Shown: positions 41,535 to 49,558 of the stretch, in pieces
How the letters are laid out: each line of letters starts with the position of its first letter
Position numbering within the stretch: the stretch's first letter is position 1
NCBI GenBank assembly: GCA_024235415.1
Contig: JACKML010000011.1
Location: forward strand, 1-64,000
Direction: 5' to 3'
Length of the DNA stretch: 64,000 nucleotides
From: Chromatiaceae bacterium
GTDB taxonomy: Bacteria > Pseudomonadota > Gammaproteobacteria > Chromatiales > Chromatiaceae
Made by a program: the position numbers and the translations under genes
The notes under the pieces: model-generated
What the model saw: the letters and a program-made list of their open reading frames with translations, nothing else
Told to the model about the DNA's origin: nothing
Databases searched by the model: none

Positions 41535-42313
41535 CAGTCGTAATCCTTGTCTTTCCAGGTGCGCAATGCGCGAAATACCTCGGCGCGACCCTCGAGTGGT
41601 CGGCCGGCCCAGGCGCTCGCCGCAGCGATCACCTCGGGCTGGTCGGTACGCATGAACGGGTTGGTGGCGATTTCCTCTGCGACCGATGACGGGACTGTCG
41701 GCTCGCCACGTGCGCGCCGATCTCGATCGAGCGAACTTCGCGCGGCGAGCGCGGTACTTTCCGGCTCGACCCAGGCGGCGAATCCGAGGTTGGCCAGCGT
41801 GTACTCGTGGGCACAAAACACTCGGGTGTCGGCCGGCAGTTCGGCGATGCGGGCCAGCGAGTCGCTGAGCTGTTCGAAAGTCCCGCTGAACACGCGTCCG
41901 CAACCGCCTGCGAACAGCGTGTCACCACAGAACAGGGCACCGTGCCCGTAGTAGGCGATGTGACCTTCGGTATGACCGGGCACGTCGAGCACACTGAAGC
42001 TCATGCCCAACCCGTCGAGTTCCACCCGGTCACCACCGCGCAAACGGCGCTCCAGCGACCTGATAGGTTCACCGGCCGGGCCATAGACGACAGCCTTCGG
42101 CCAGTCCGCCTTCAGCCCGTCGACACCACCGACGTGGTCACCGTGTTTGTGTGTGATCAGGATCGCGTCCAGGCTCAGCCCCTCGGCGTGAAGGCGCTCG
42201 ATAACAGGGTCATCATCGCCCGGATCGACCACCGCGCAACCGTGGTATCCAGGTCGGCTGATCAACCAGATGTAGTTGTCGTCAAACGCAGGGATGGGGC
42301 GGATGTCGATCAT
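41534..42313 (-). CDS. gloB: Hydroxyacylglutathione hydrolase (glyoxalase II)
   Basis: A 259-aa metallo-beta-lactamase-fold enzyme that hydrolyses S-lactoylglutathione to lactate in methylglyoxal detoxification. The binuclear metal motif THKHGDHVGG (THxHxDH) is near residue 55. VPGHTEGHIAYYGHGALFCGDTLFAGGCGR and the C-terminal glutathione-binding part (FCAHEYTLANLGFA, with NPFMRTD) follow. All metal ligands appear to be present. It overlaps hisI by 4 bp (42310-42313) and shares one base with the dihydroorotase start. Confidence 0.94.
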   Translation of the reverse strand: MIDIRPIPAFDDNYIWLISRPGYHGCAVVDPGDDDPVIERLHAEGLSLDAILITHKHGDHVGGVDGLKADWPKAVVYGPAGEPIRSLERRLRGGDRVELDGLGMSFSVLDVPGHTEGHIAYYGHGALFCGDTLFAGGCGRVFSGTFEQLSDSLARIAELPADTRVFCAHEYTLANLGFAAWVEPESTALAARSSLDRDRRARGEPTVPSSVAEEIATNPFMRTDQPEVIAAASAWAGRPLEGRAEVFRALRTWKDKDYD

Positions 42314-42744
42314 TTGCGATACAGCTGCTCGGGATCGATCAACGCGGCCTTGTCGACCACCACGCGATCTCCCTGCACCAGGTTGTAGAAGCAGTCACGC
42401 CGACCGGTATGACATGCCGGTCCGGTCTGATCGACCTTGAGCAGAATGGTGTCGCCGTCACAATCGAGGCGCAGTTCCTTGAGCATCTGCACCTGCCCGG
42501 AGGACTCGCCCTTGCGCCACAGCGACCGGCGCGAGCGCGACCAGTAACAAACCCGCCCGTTTTGCAGCGTCTCGGCCAGCGACTCGCGGTTCATCCAGGC
42601 CAGCATCAATACCTCGCCGGTATCGAACTGCTGCGCGATGGCCGGCAAGAGACCATCGGCGTTCCAAGGTAATTCGTCCAACACGATTGCGAGCGGCAGT
42701 GACTGGCCGGTCGCGAATTTTTCGAGTTCTCTGAAGGTACCCAT
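42310..42744 (-). CDS. hisI: Phosphoribosyl-AMP cyclohydrolase HisI
   Basis: A 144-aa enzyme of histidine biosynthesis that opens the adenine ring of PR-AMP. ATG 42744 is used because an upstream extension to 42897 has no protein character. Motifs: EVLMLAWMNRESL, CYWSRSRRSLWRKGESSGQVQ, CDGDTILLKVDQTGPACHTGRRDCFYN. These include the aspartates and cysteines that bind Mg2+ and Zn2+. It stands alone, without hisE fused and outside any his operon, as is common in gammaproteobacteria outside the enterics. It overlaps gloB by 4 bp. Confidence 0.93.
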   Translation of the reverse strand: MGTFRELEKFATGQSLPLAIVLDELPWNADGLLPAIAQQFDTGEVLMLAWMNRESLAETLQNGRVCYWSRSRRSLWRKGESSGQVQMLKELRLDCDGDTILLKVDQTGPACHTGRRDCFYNLVQGDRVVVDKAALIDPEQLYRK

Positions 42745-42803
42745 GGCCTGTCCAGGTGTAGCGTGGTTGCCCCGATGATAGCGCATGGCCCGCGGCCGAC
42801 GCG

Positions 42804-42830
42804 TTGGCATCGGCAATATTGGAGTAGAAT
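42804..42830 (+). promoter_or_regulatory. Possible promoter of the DUF1820 gene
   Basis: TTGGCA (42804-42809) and TAGAAT (42825-42830) with a 15-bp spacer, shorter than optimal. The -10 is 29 bp before the DUF1820 start. Confidence 0.35.
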
Positions 42831-42859
42831 TGCAGCGACAAAAACGGGTCGTGGTCCGC

Positions 42860-43183
42860 ATGCGCATTTTCAGGGTGTCTTTCCACAGCAACGGCAAGGT
42901 CTATCAGCTGCACGCGCAGCAGATCTCGCAGGCCGATCTCTATGGTTTCATCGAAATCAGCGACTTGCTGTTCGACGAACACACCTCTCTGGTCATAGAT
43001 CCGGCGGAAGAGAAGCTCAAGGCCGAGTTCGCCGGCGTGCAGCGCCTGTTGCTGCCGATGCATGCAGTGATGCGCATTGAGGAGGTCGAGAAGCGCGGCC
43101 AGAACAAGATCCTGGAAATGGACGGCACTCTCGGCAACGTCACCCCCTTCCCTCTGCCGCCGACAGACGGGCGCAACCGCTGA
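42860..43183 (+). CDS. DUF1820-family protein
   Basis: A 107-aa cytosolic protein. ATG 42860 is used (an upstream in-frame start at 42785 precedes the -10-like element). The conserved start MRIFRVSFHSNGKVYQLHAQQIS and SDLLFDEHTSLVIDPAEEKLKAEFAGVQRLLLPMHAVMRIEEVEK match the DUF1820 family, short proteins found almost only in gammaproteobacteria. Function unknown. It is divergent from hisI and followed by a PDC-domain gene on the same strand. Confidence 0.87.
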   Translation: MRIFRVSFHSNGKVYQLHAQQISQADLYGFIEISDLLFDEHTSLVIDPAEEKLKAEFAGVQRLLLPMHAVMRIEEVEKRGQNKILEMDGTLGNVTPFPLPPTDGRNR

Positions 43184-43235
43184 AGCGGTGACACGAAAAC
43201 ACAGGCATTGATCCGGCAGACCAGCAGACCCTGAC

Positions 43236-44195
43236 GTGGACATTAACGACAAAAATTCGCCGCTGCGACAGCGTATCGTGCGCCAGCGCGCCACCCTGTA
43301 CAACATGCTCATTGACCCGATGAGCCGCGTCGCAAGACGGTGCGCCAAGGTATGGGGCGAAAAGCCGGCGCTCGACCACCTGCTGCTCGAATCCATCCCC
43401 AGAGTGCCTTATGTCACTTTCCTGTACGCCCTCGACCGCCAGGGCCGCCAGATCAGCGCCAATGCATCCCAGGATGGACTGATCGAAGAGGACTTCGGCC
43501 GCGACCGGTCAGAGCGGCCCTACATGATGAATCTGGCAACCGACCGCGAAATGACGCTCTCCGAAGCCTATATCAGCCTGCGCGTCAGCCGTCCCTCGGT
43601 AACCGCGATTCAGCGGGTCCAGGCCAATGGCCAGCTGATCGGTTACCTCGGCGGCGATTTCGACCTGCGCGGCCTGCCGATCACCAAGGAGCTGTATTCG
43701 GAACCGACGCGCTGGCGTCAGCTCAAGGGCGACCCGGCGATCCGTGGCAACGTGTTTCAACAGTGCCGGGTGCAGAGCCGCCTGGACGACCAGATCGACT
43801 CGATCCTGCCAGTACTGGAAGAACTGATCGTCGAAAACGGCGTATTCCACCTGAAGATCCATTTCTCCAGCAGCCGCGCGACACTCTGGCTGCTCGATGA
43901 TCCCTATCGATACCAGTTGCTGGACTTCGACGATCTGGTCGATCCCGATGTGTGCCTGGCATTCCCGCACCACGACTACCCCAGTGAGGCGGTGGTTCCA
44001 CAGGAGCAGATTCGCCTGATCCTCGACACCTTCAAACATCTGCGGTTCGCCGACGACACCATTTACCTGCGTGCTGGTTCGGTGAACATCTTCAACGGGA
44101 TGGTCGGGCTGAATTTCTCCTGCGACGGATCGCACTACATCCCCGCCGATCAGTTCCTCGCGCGCGACTCGGAATTCTGGGAGGGGATCGGCTAG
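43236..44195 (+). CDS. PDC-sensor-domain protein (no transmembrane segments)
   Basis: A 319-aa protein starting with GTG 43236. Residues about 20-170 resemble the PDC/dCache ligand-binding fold, usually the periplasmic part of chemoreceptors and kinases: PYVTFLYALDRQGRQISANAS, DRSERPYMMNL, LSEAYISLRVSRPSVTAIQRV, IGYLGGDFDLRGLP. The second half (about 180-319) has no recognised domain, with FKHLRFADDTIYLRAGSVNIFNGMVGLNFSCDGSHYI. No signal peptide or membrane helix was seen, so it is probably cytoplasmic. Such proteins are known from marine gammaproteobacteria, with unknown partners. It follows DUF1820 by 52 bp. Confidence 0.75.
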   Translation: MDINDKNSPLRQRIVRQRATLYNMLIDPMSRVARRCAKVWGEKPALDHLLLESIPRVPYVTFLYALDRQGRQISANASQDGLIEEDFGRDRSERPYMMNLATDREMTLSEAYISLRVSRPSVTAIQRVQANGQLIGYLGGDFDLRGLPITKELYSEPTRWRQLKGDPAIRGNVFQQCRVQSRLDDQIDSILPVLEELIVENGVFHLKIHFSSSRATLWLLDDPYRYQLLDFDDLVDPDVCLAFPHHDYPSEAVVPQEQIRLILDTFKHLRFADDTIYLRAGSVNIFNGMVGLNFSCDGSHYIPADQFLARDSEFWEGIG

Positions 44196-44384
44196 CCAAC
44201 AGGGTTCTGCGGGTTTCACGCAGCCAACGCGACCAATCCCGCACCGGCCACCGGTTTTAACGCCACCCCATCGGCCGGAAACTGCCGGCAGGCACAGGGG
44301 TTTCCCAGCGGCGCCGCGCTGATTGCACGCGATCGGTGGGGTATCCGCAGGGTAGGCATTCAAAGGCGACAAGAGGTAACCGCC

Positions 44385-44699
44385 ATGTCCATGCAACAAC
44401 AGATCGAGGGAAAACTGCAGGCGCAGTTCGCGCCGCTGCACCTGGAGGTCACGAACGAGAGCCATATGCACGACGTGCCGGAGGGCTCGGAGTCTCATTT
44501 CCGTGTCGTGCTGGTCAGCGAGCAATTCAGCAGCAGGCCGCTGCTGCAGCGTCACCGCGCAGTCAACAGCGCGCTGGATGCTGAACTGAATGGCGGGATT
44601 CACGCGTTGGCGCTGCACACCATGACACCGGAAGAGTGGTTCGCCAAGGGCGGCAGCGCGCCCGCTTCACCGCCGTGCATGGGAGGTGGCAAGGCATGA
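44385..44699 (+). CDS. bolA: BolA-family protein
   Basis: A 104-aa protein with the BolA fold: HLEVTNESHMHDVPEGSESHFRVVLVSEQF (core beta-strand and the conserved HxH-type region), then LLQRHRAVNSALDAEL with the conserved RHR motif and ALALHTMTPEEW at the end. BolA proteins bind [2Fe-2S] clusters together with glutaredoxins and act in iron-sulfur transfer or as regulators. The C-terminal GGSAPASPPCMGGGKA is an extra Gly/Ala tail with one cysteine. The next gene, a glutaredoxin, overlaps its stop by 4 bp, which strongly supports a functional pair. Confidence 0.92.
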   Translation: MSMQQQIEGKLQAQFAPLHLEVTNESHMHDVPEGSESHFRVVLVSEQFSSRPLLQRHRAVNSALDAELNGGIHALALHTMTPEEWFAKGGSAPASPPCMGGGKA

Positions 44700-45091
44700 T
44701 CTTCAAGCTCATTCGCTGGCCGCTCGGCCAGCTTATCCTGCTGGTCGACTTCCTCACCGCCCCCAAGCGGCCGCAGCGGGATGCGCGCCAGCAGGCGATG
44801 ATCGACGACCACACGCGCGATCTCGCGCTATACCAGTTCGCTACCTGTCCGTTCTGCGTCAAGACCCGCCGCGCGATGCGCCGTCTGGGTCTGAACATCG
44901 AGCTGCGCGATGCCCAGCGTGACCCGAAATGGCGCAACCAGCTGCTGACAGAAGGTGGGCGCCTGCAGACCCCCTGCCTGCGGATCGCGGGCGAATCGGG
45001 TGAACCCCGCTGGCTGTATGAGTCGAACGACATCATCGCCTTCCTCGAGCAGCGCGTGATGGCGCTTGAGGCTGCCCCGGCACAGGCTTAA
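44696..45091 (+). CDS. Glutaredoxin with N-terminal hydrophobic segment
   Basis: A 131-aa protein starting at ATG 44696, which overlaps the BolA stop (ATGA). The first 22 residues (MIFKLIRWPLGQLILLVDFLTA) are hydrophobic and may anchor the protein in the membrane or act as an unusual signal. The rest is a glutaredoxin domain with the dithiol active site Cys51-Pro-Phe-Cys54 and the cis-Pro region QTPCL, ending in the substrate-binding SNDIIAFLEQ. With BolA it may handle iron-sulfur clusters at the membrane. GGGAGG lies just upstream of the start. Confidence 0.87.
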   Translation: MIFKLIRWPLGQLILLVDFLTAPKRPQRDARQQAMIDDHTRDLALYQFATCPFCVKTRRAMRRLGLNIELRDAQRDPKWRNQLLTEGGRLQTPCLRIAGESGEPRWLYESNDIIAFLEQRVMALEAAPAQA

Positions 45092-45153
45092 AGGCGACAC
45101 CGGGGTGGCCGCTAAGGGTTTCAGAACCTGACCGTGCCATCCCGGAGTTCCAC

Positions 45154-47178
45154 ATGCTCGCCTTGCTCTCGCCCGCTGAAGCAGCCATCGCCCGCTTGAG
45201 CTTTGCCGCCAAGACATCACTGATTGTGGTCCTGTTCCTGGTCCCGGTCGGTTACCTCGGCAGCCTGCAGTACCTGTCCAGCCAGACGCAGGCCGACGCG
45301 ATGCGACTGGAAGGCAAGGGGCTGACCTACATAGGCGGCATCCTCGAGGTGTTCGAAAAAGTGCCGCAGCACCGCGGCCTGTCGCAGGCGGTCCTCAAGG
45401 GCGACGAGGCAACCCGCCCGAAGCTCGAAAAGGTCCGGGTGGAGGTAGACGAACGCTTCGCTGCGCTGGCGACGCTGGACAGCGAACTGGGTGCCAACCT
45501 GGGCAGTTCGGGGGAACTGAACCGGTTGCGTACCGAATGGGAGTCGCTGCGCGAGCGCAACAGGGGACTAGAACCGCCAGCTTCCTTTGCCCAGCACACC
45601 GCACTGATCGAGGGACTCACGGACTTCATGGCGCAAGTCGCCGACCAGTCCGGCCTGAGTCGCGACAGCGATATCGCCACAGCCTATGCGGTACGCACCC
45701 TGGCCGAGGCCGGCCCGGATCTCGCCGAATACCTCGGCCGCTCGCGTGGGCTGGGCTCAGGCATCGCCGCCGCCGGCAAATTCACCCCGCAACTGTTCAC
45801 CAGGCTGTCGACCAACGTCGACTTCGTCGCCGATGCGCAGAAGCGGCTGATCAAGGCCACCGACAAGGTCAAGACAGCGGCACCGGAGCTGGCGGCCAAG
45901 CTGCAGGTGCAGCTGGACGAGGCCAATGTGCTGGTCGGACGATTCCTCGATCTGATCAAGACCTCGATGCTGCAATCCGACGCGATAACCGTCGACGCCG
46001 GCACCGTGTTTGCCAGCGGTACCGCGGCAATCGGCGCCGTGTTCGCCATGGGCGACAGCCTGCAACCGGCGCTTGCCTCGCACCTGCAGGCACGCGCTGC
46101 CCGCGAAAGCACGCGTGCCTGGACGGTGATGCTGATTGCCGGCGGCACATTGGCGGTCCTGATCTACTTCGTCGCCGCGTTCTTCCGCGTGATCATGCGC
46201 AGCATCCGCCGTTTGTCAGACGGCGCCAGCCAGATTTCTACCGGCGATCTGGGGACACGCATCGACCTGGGTGTGCGGGACGAGTTGAACGACGTTCAGG
46301 ACGCAATCAACGGAATGGCAAAGCAGTTTTCCGAGCTGATTCTCGGGGTCAAGAACGCCGGCGAAGCGGTGAACCAGGCGACCACGCAGGTGAGCAGCGT
46401 GACTGCGAGCACCCGCGAGAGCATGAACCACCAGCAGATGCAGATCAGCCAGGTGGCCACCGCCGTCAACGAGATGACGGCGACCGTACACGAGGTCGCG
46501 CAGAGTGCGGCGCGCACAGCCGAGGCCACCCACGAGGCCAGGGTCCAGGTCGACGAAGGACAACGCATTGTTGGCCAGAGTAAGGGCTCGATCGAACGCC
46601 TCGCCCAGGAAGTCGCCCGCGCCTCTGGCGTGATCAATGATGTCGAGGTCCACAGCAACGAGATCGGCGGCGTGCTCGATGTGATCCGCAGCATCGCCGA
46701 ACAGACCAACCTGCTGGCGTTGAACGCCGCCATCGAGGCCGCACGCGCCGGCGAACAGGGCCGTGGCTTCGCAGTGGTCGCCGACGAGGTACGCACGCTG
46801 GCAGGACGCACCCAGCAGTCGACGCAGGAGATCCAGCAGATGATCGAGCGTCTGCAACAGGGAACCGGGCAGGCGGTACTGGTGATGCGTGAGGGGCAGA
46901 AGCAGGCAGACATCAGCGTCGAACAATCAGAGCAGGCCTCGCAGGCACTGGCACTGATCACCCAGGCAATCGCGCATATTTCCGACATGAGCAGCCAGAT
47001 CGCCACCGCCGCCGAGGAACAGAGCGCCGCGACCGAGGAGATCAATCGCAGCGTCGTGCACATCGACCAATCCTCACACTCGACATCCGAGGCCACCAGC
47101 ATGGCCCAAGCGACCGCGCAGGAACTCAAGATGCACGCCGACCAGTTGCTGTCCGCGACCGGCCGGTTCCACCTCTGA
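45154..47178 (+). CDS. Methyl-accepting chemotaxis protein (NIT-like sensor)
   Basis: A 674-aa chemoreceptor. TM1 is at about residues 20-42. The periplasmic part (about 45-320) is all-helical and resembles the NIT (nitrate- and nitrite-sensing) domain, with YIGGILEVFEKVPQHRGLSQAVLKGDE typical of it. TM2 is at about 322-345, HAMP at about 347-400. The cytoplasmic signalling domain has the hairpin tip at about 511-553 (AEQTNLLALNAAIEAARAGEQGRG). The C-terminus lacks the NWxxF pentapeptide for CheR/CheB tethering. No che genes are in the window. The NIT assignment suggests but does not prove sensing of nitrate. Confidence 0.88.
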   Translation: MLALLSPAEAAIARLSFAAKTSLIVVLFLVPVGYLGSLQYLSSQTQADAMRLEGKGLTYIGGILEVFEKVPQHRGLSQAVLKGDEATRPKLEKVRVEVDERFAALATLDSELGANLGSSGELNRLRTEWESLRERNRGLEPPASFAQHTALIEGLTDFMAQVADQSGLSRDSDIATAYAVRTLAEAGPDLAEYLGRSRGLGSGIAAAGKFTPQLFTRLSTNVDFVADAQKRLIKATDKVKTAAPELAAKLQVQLDEANVLVGRFLDLIKTSMLQSDAITVDAGTVFASGTAAIGAVFAMGDSLQPALASHLQARAARESTRAWTVMLIAGGTLAVLIYFVAAFFRVIMRSIRRLSDGASQISTGDLGTRIDLGVRDELNDVQDAINGMAKQFSELILGVKNAGEAVNQATTQVSSVTASTRESMNHQQMQISQVATAVNEMTATVHEVAQSAARTAEATHEARVQVDEGQRIVGQSKGSIERLAQEVARASGVINDVEVHSNEIGGVLDVIRSIAEQTNLLALNAAIEAARAGEQGRGFAVVADEVRTLAGRTQQSTQEIQQMIERLQQGTGQAVLVMREGQKQADISVEQSEQASQALALITQAIAHISDMSSQIATAAEEQSAATEEINRSVVHIDQSSHSTSEATSMAQATAQELKMHADQLLSATGRFHL

Positions 47179-47266
47179 TCGCACGGGGCCGCTGCTTCGG
47201 GCGGGCCATGATCGGGTAGAATTGCCGCCAAGCCGTGACAACCGCGCCGTATCGGCGTCCCGAGAC

Positions 47267-48466
47267 ATGATGGATCCTCAAGCCCTGGGCGCCCTCGCGG
47301 GCACCCACGCATTATTGCTGCAGTTGATCGAAGGACTGCCGCCGCGCGATACCAATCGGTGCTTCGACCCGCAACTGCCGTCAGCCGGATGGCTGCTGGG
47401 GCGCGCGGTGTTTCTTGAACTCCACCTGCTGCGCAGCGTCGTGATGCAGGACGACGATCTTGCAGCACGCGTGCGCCACCTGTTCGATGACGAACACAGG
47501 CCGCCGACGGATGTCGAGGCGCAGCTGCCGGCACGGGACCACCTGCTGAACTGGGCCACCGAGGTATTCGATCAGCACCTGGTCTGGCTGGCCAACCCTG
47601 GTCACCTGCCGTCGCACCCGCTGCTGGAGAACGGCTGGCTGGTCTGGCACCTGGCACAACGCCATGCACTCATATACGAGCGCCTGCTGGCGCTGCTGAC
47701 CGCGCGCAGCGCGCAGCACGGGCACAGTGATCACCTGGTCGCCGAGGTCCTTCAGCCGCGACCTGCGCGTGCGGATTCCGTCCGCATCGAGCAGGGGCAT
47801 TACCGTGTCGGTGCGCGCGAAGGTGTGGTGATGCACCACGAGGAACCGGCACAGGTCGTCGAACTGCATGCCTATCGCATCTGCCGCCACCCCGTCAGCA
47901 ACGCCGAGTACCTCGCCTTCATGCTGGACGACGGCTATAGGAACGACGACTGGTGGGATGTGCCCGGTCGTGAATGGCGGGATACCTGTCTTGCCGAAGC
48001 ACCCTGGCAATGGCGGCGCGACACTGCCGGCCATTGGTACGGTAGCGGCACCAATGGCGCAATGGACCTGCAGGCGGATGACCCGGTGACAGGCCTTTCG
48101 GCGCACGAGGCGCGCGCCTATGCGGCCTGGGCATCGGCACACGCCGACGGCCTGACCGGTGCAGTACCGCAACACGAGTACCAATGGGAGGTCGCGGCGC
48201 GCCTGGGTGAAATCGAGTCGGTCGGCCGCAGCTGGGAATGGTGTGCCAACACCTTTCATGTCTATCCGGATCATCAGGCACCAAGCGACGCGCAACTGGC
48301 GCCGTGCACCACGCTCGATGACGCCGGCATGCTGCGTGGCGGCTGCCTGCACACCCAGCCGAGCCTGCGACGCAGCACCTTCAGACTGTGCGCGATGCCG
48401 CAGCAGCGCACGCTGTTCGCCGGCACACGTATGGTACTGCCGCCGGGCAAGGCCGCCTGGGAATGA
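47267..48466 (+). CDS. EgtB-like protein with DinB and FGE-sulfatase domains
   Basis: A 399-aa protein (ATG 47267; an upstream start at 47222 is possible). Residues about 1-140 are DinB-like helical; about 175-399 form a formylglycine-generating-enzyme (sulfatase-modifying) fold with SNAEYLAFMLDDGY, LSAHEARAYAAWASAHADG, EYQWEVAARLGEI, WEWCANTF and the C-terminal MLRGGCLHTQPSLRRSTFR. The layout is that of EgtB/OvoA-type sulfoxide synthases. However, the usual iron triad (one N-terminal His, then HxxxHxE) is not visible: the motif here is HLAQRHALIYE and the N-terminal His position reads LLGRAVF. Activity of the EgtB type is thus doubtful. Confidence 0.75.
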   Translation: MMDPQALGALAGTHALLLQLIEGLPPRDTNRCFDPQLPSAGWLLGRAVFLELHLLRSVVMQDDDLAARVRHLFDDEHRPPTDVEAQLPARDHLLNWATEVFDQHLVWLANPGHLPSHPLLENGWLVWHLAQRHALIYERLLALLTARSAQHGHSDHLVAEVLQPRPARADSVRIEQGHYRVGAREGVVMHHEEPAQVVELHAYRICRHPVSNAEYLAFMLDDGYRNDDWWDVPGREWRDTCLAEAPWQWRRDTAGHWYGSGTNGAMDLQADDPVTGLSAHEARAYAAWASAHADGLTGAVPQHEYQWEVAARLGEIESVGRSWEWCANTFHVYPDHQAPSDAQLAPCTTLDDAGMLRGGCLHTQPSLRRSTFRLCAMPQQRTLFAGTRMVLPPGKAAWE

Positions 48467-48482
48467 CAGGCGCCGTCTGCGC

Positions 48483-49169
48483 CTATCGCAGTATGTCGAG
48501 CAGCTGGATCTCGAAGACCAGGGCCTCGTTCGGCCCGATATCGCTGCCGGCACCTGCCTCGCCATAGGCAAGTTCGCTTGGCACGAACACCTGCCAGTGA
48601 TCCCCGACATGCATCCTGGACAGCGCCTCGCTGAAGCCGGGAATGACACCGGCCAACGCGAATTCGGCCGGCTGGTTGCGCTCGACCGAGCTGTCAAATA
48701 CGCGACCGTCCAACAAGGTGCCGTGGTAGTGCACCCGCACGCTGTCGTCAGGGCGTGGCTGCTCACCCGTACCCGTTCGCAACACGCGATACTGCAGGCC
48801 GCTCGGCAGCAACACGACATCGCCCCTGGCGGCATTGTCGGTGAGGAAACGTCGCCCGGCGTCCAGGCTGGCCAGCGCACGCTGTGCGCGCTGCGCGGCG
48901 AACGCACGCTGCTGCTCAGCAATCGCCTCACGCATCTGATCGTCACTCAGACGCAGCGGCCGGTCGGCCAGCACATCGTCGATCGCCGCCGCAAACGCGG
49001 CGCTGTCCAGCTGCTGTATGCCCTGGCCTTTGAGCAACTGCCCCAGTCGCACGCCCATCGCATAGCTGTAGCGTTGCGGCACCGACCCGGCCGGCGGCTC
49101 CGATGCGAAAACGTCGACCGCGAGCATCACAAGGCTCACCGAAAACAGGAAATAGAGTGATTTTTTCAT
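48483..49169 (-). CDS. Periplasmic FKBP-type peptidyl-prolyl isomerase (FkpA/Mip-like)
   Basis: A 228-aa protein with signal peptide (KKSLYFLFSVSLVMLAVDVFA). The helical N-terminal dimerisation domain (residues about 30-115, with SYAMGVRLGQLLKGQG and DDQMREAIAEQQRAF) precedes a C-terminal FKBP domain with VRVHYHGTLLDGRVFDSS, VIPGFSEAL, QVFVPSELAYGEAGAGSDIGPNEALVFEIQLLDI. It is a periplasmic folding factor. It is separated from the convergent EgtB-like gene by 16 bp, and divergent from a 75-aa gene. Confidence 0.93.
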   Translation of the reverse strand: MKKSLYFLFSVSLVMLAVDVFASEPPAGSVPQRYSYAMGVRLGQLLKGQGIQQLDSAAFAAAIDDVLADRPLRLSDDQMREAIAEQQRAFAAQRAQRALASLDAGRRFLTDNAARGDVVLLPSGLQYRVLRTGTGEQPRPDDSVRVHYHGTLLDGRVFDSSVERNQPAEFALAGVIPGFSEALSRMHVGDHWQVFVPSELAYGEAGAGSDIGPNEALVFEIQLLDILR

Positions 49170-49321
49170 TGTCTTTTCAGTCGGTTAAGGAATGTCAGTC
49201 CCGGTTTCCGAAGCTTCGGCCTGAAACCCGGAACGCATTTCACAGATTGCATCAACGGCCATCAAGCGGTTGCCGGCGACGTCGATAATACAGGCGACGG
49301 GGCATTCTTTGGACAACGACA

Positions 49322-49549
49322 ATGATCAGCAAGTTGGGCAATACGGCCTTGCAGGGTATCCAGCGCAGCACCCAGGGTCTGGCACGCAGCGCCGCCGAGA
49401 TCGCGCGCGCCACCCAGCCCGGCGACCGCACGAACATGACCCGCGCGCTGGTGGAACTCAAACAACACGAACACGCAGCCAAGGCCAACATGAAGACGCT
49501 GGCGGCGCACGACAGGATGCTGGGGTCTCTGCTTGACGTGAAAGCCTGA
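49322..49549 (+). CDS. Hypothetical 75-aa protein with a flagellar-rod-like N-terminus
   Basis: A short helical protein. The first part (MISKLGNTALQGIQRSTQGLARSAAEIAR) resembles the N-terminal helix of flagellar rod/hook proteins (N-x-A-x-x-G-x-x-x-x-x-x-x-x-L), and the C-terminal part LVELKQHEHAAKANMKTLAAHDRMLGSLLDVKA resembles their C-terminal helix. It thus looks like a rod/hook protein with the middle domain removed. Similar short proteins are seen outside flagellar operons. No flagellar genes lie nearby. Convergent with nadC, 9 bp apart. Confidence 0.6.
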   Translation: MISKLGNTALQGIQRSTQGLARSAAEIARATQPGDRTNMTRALVELKQHEHAAKANMKTLAAHDRMLGSLLDVKA

Positions 49550-49558
49550 ACCGGGGCG

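Noticed and set aside
40197..41903. 568-codon version of the dihydroorotase
   Set aside because: The upstream 123 codons are a shadow inside gloB; the family start is at 41534.
42310..42897. Longer version of hisI
   Set aside because: The first 51 codons overlap the divergent promoter region and have no HisI similarity; ATG 42744 gives a normal-length protein.
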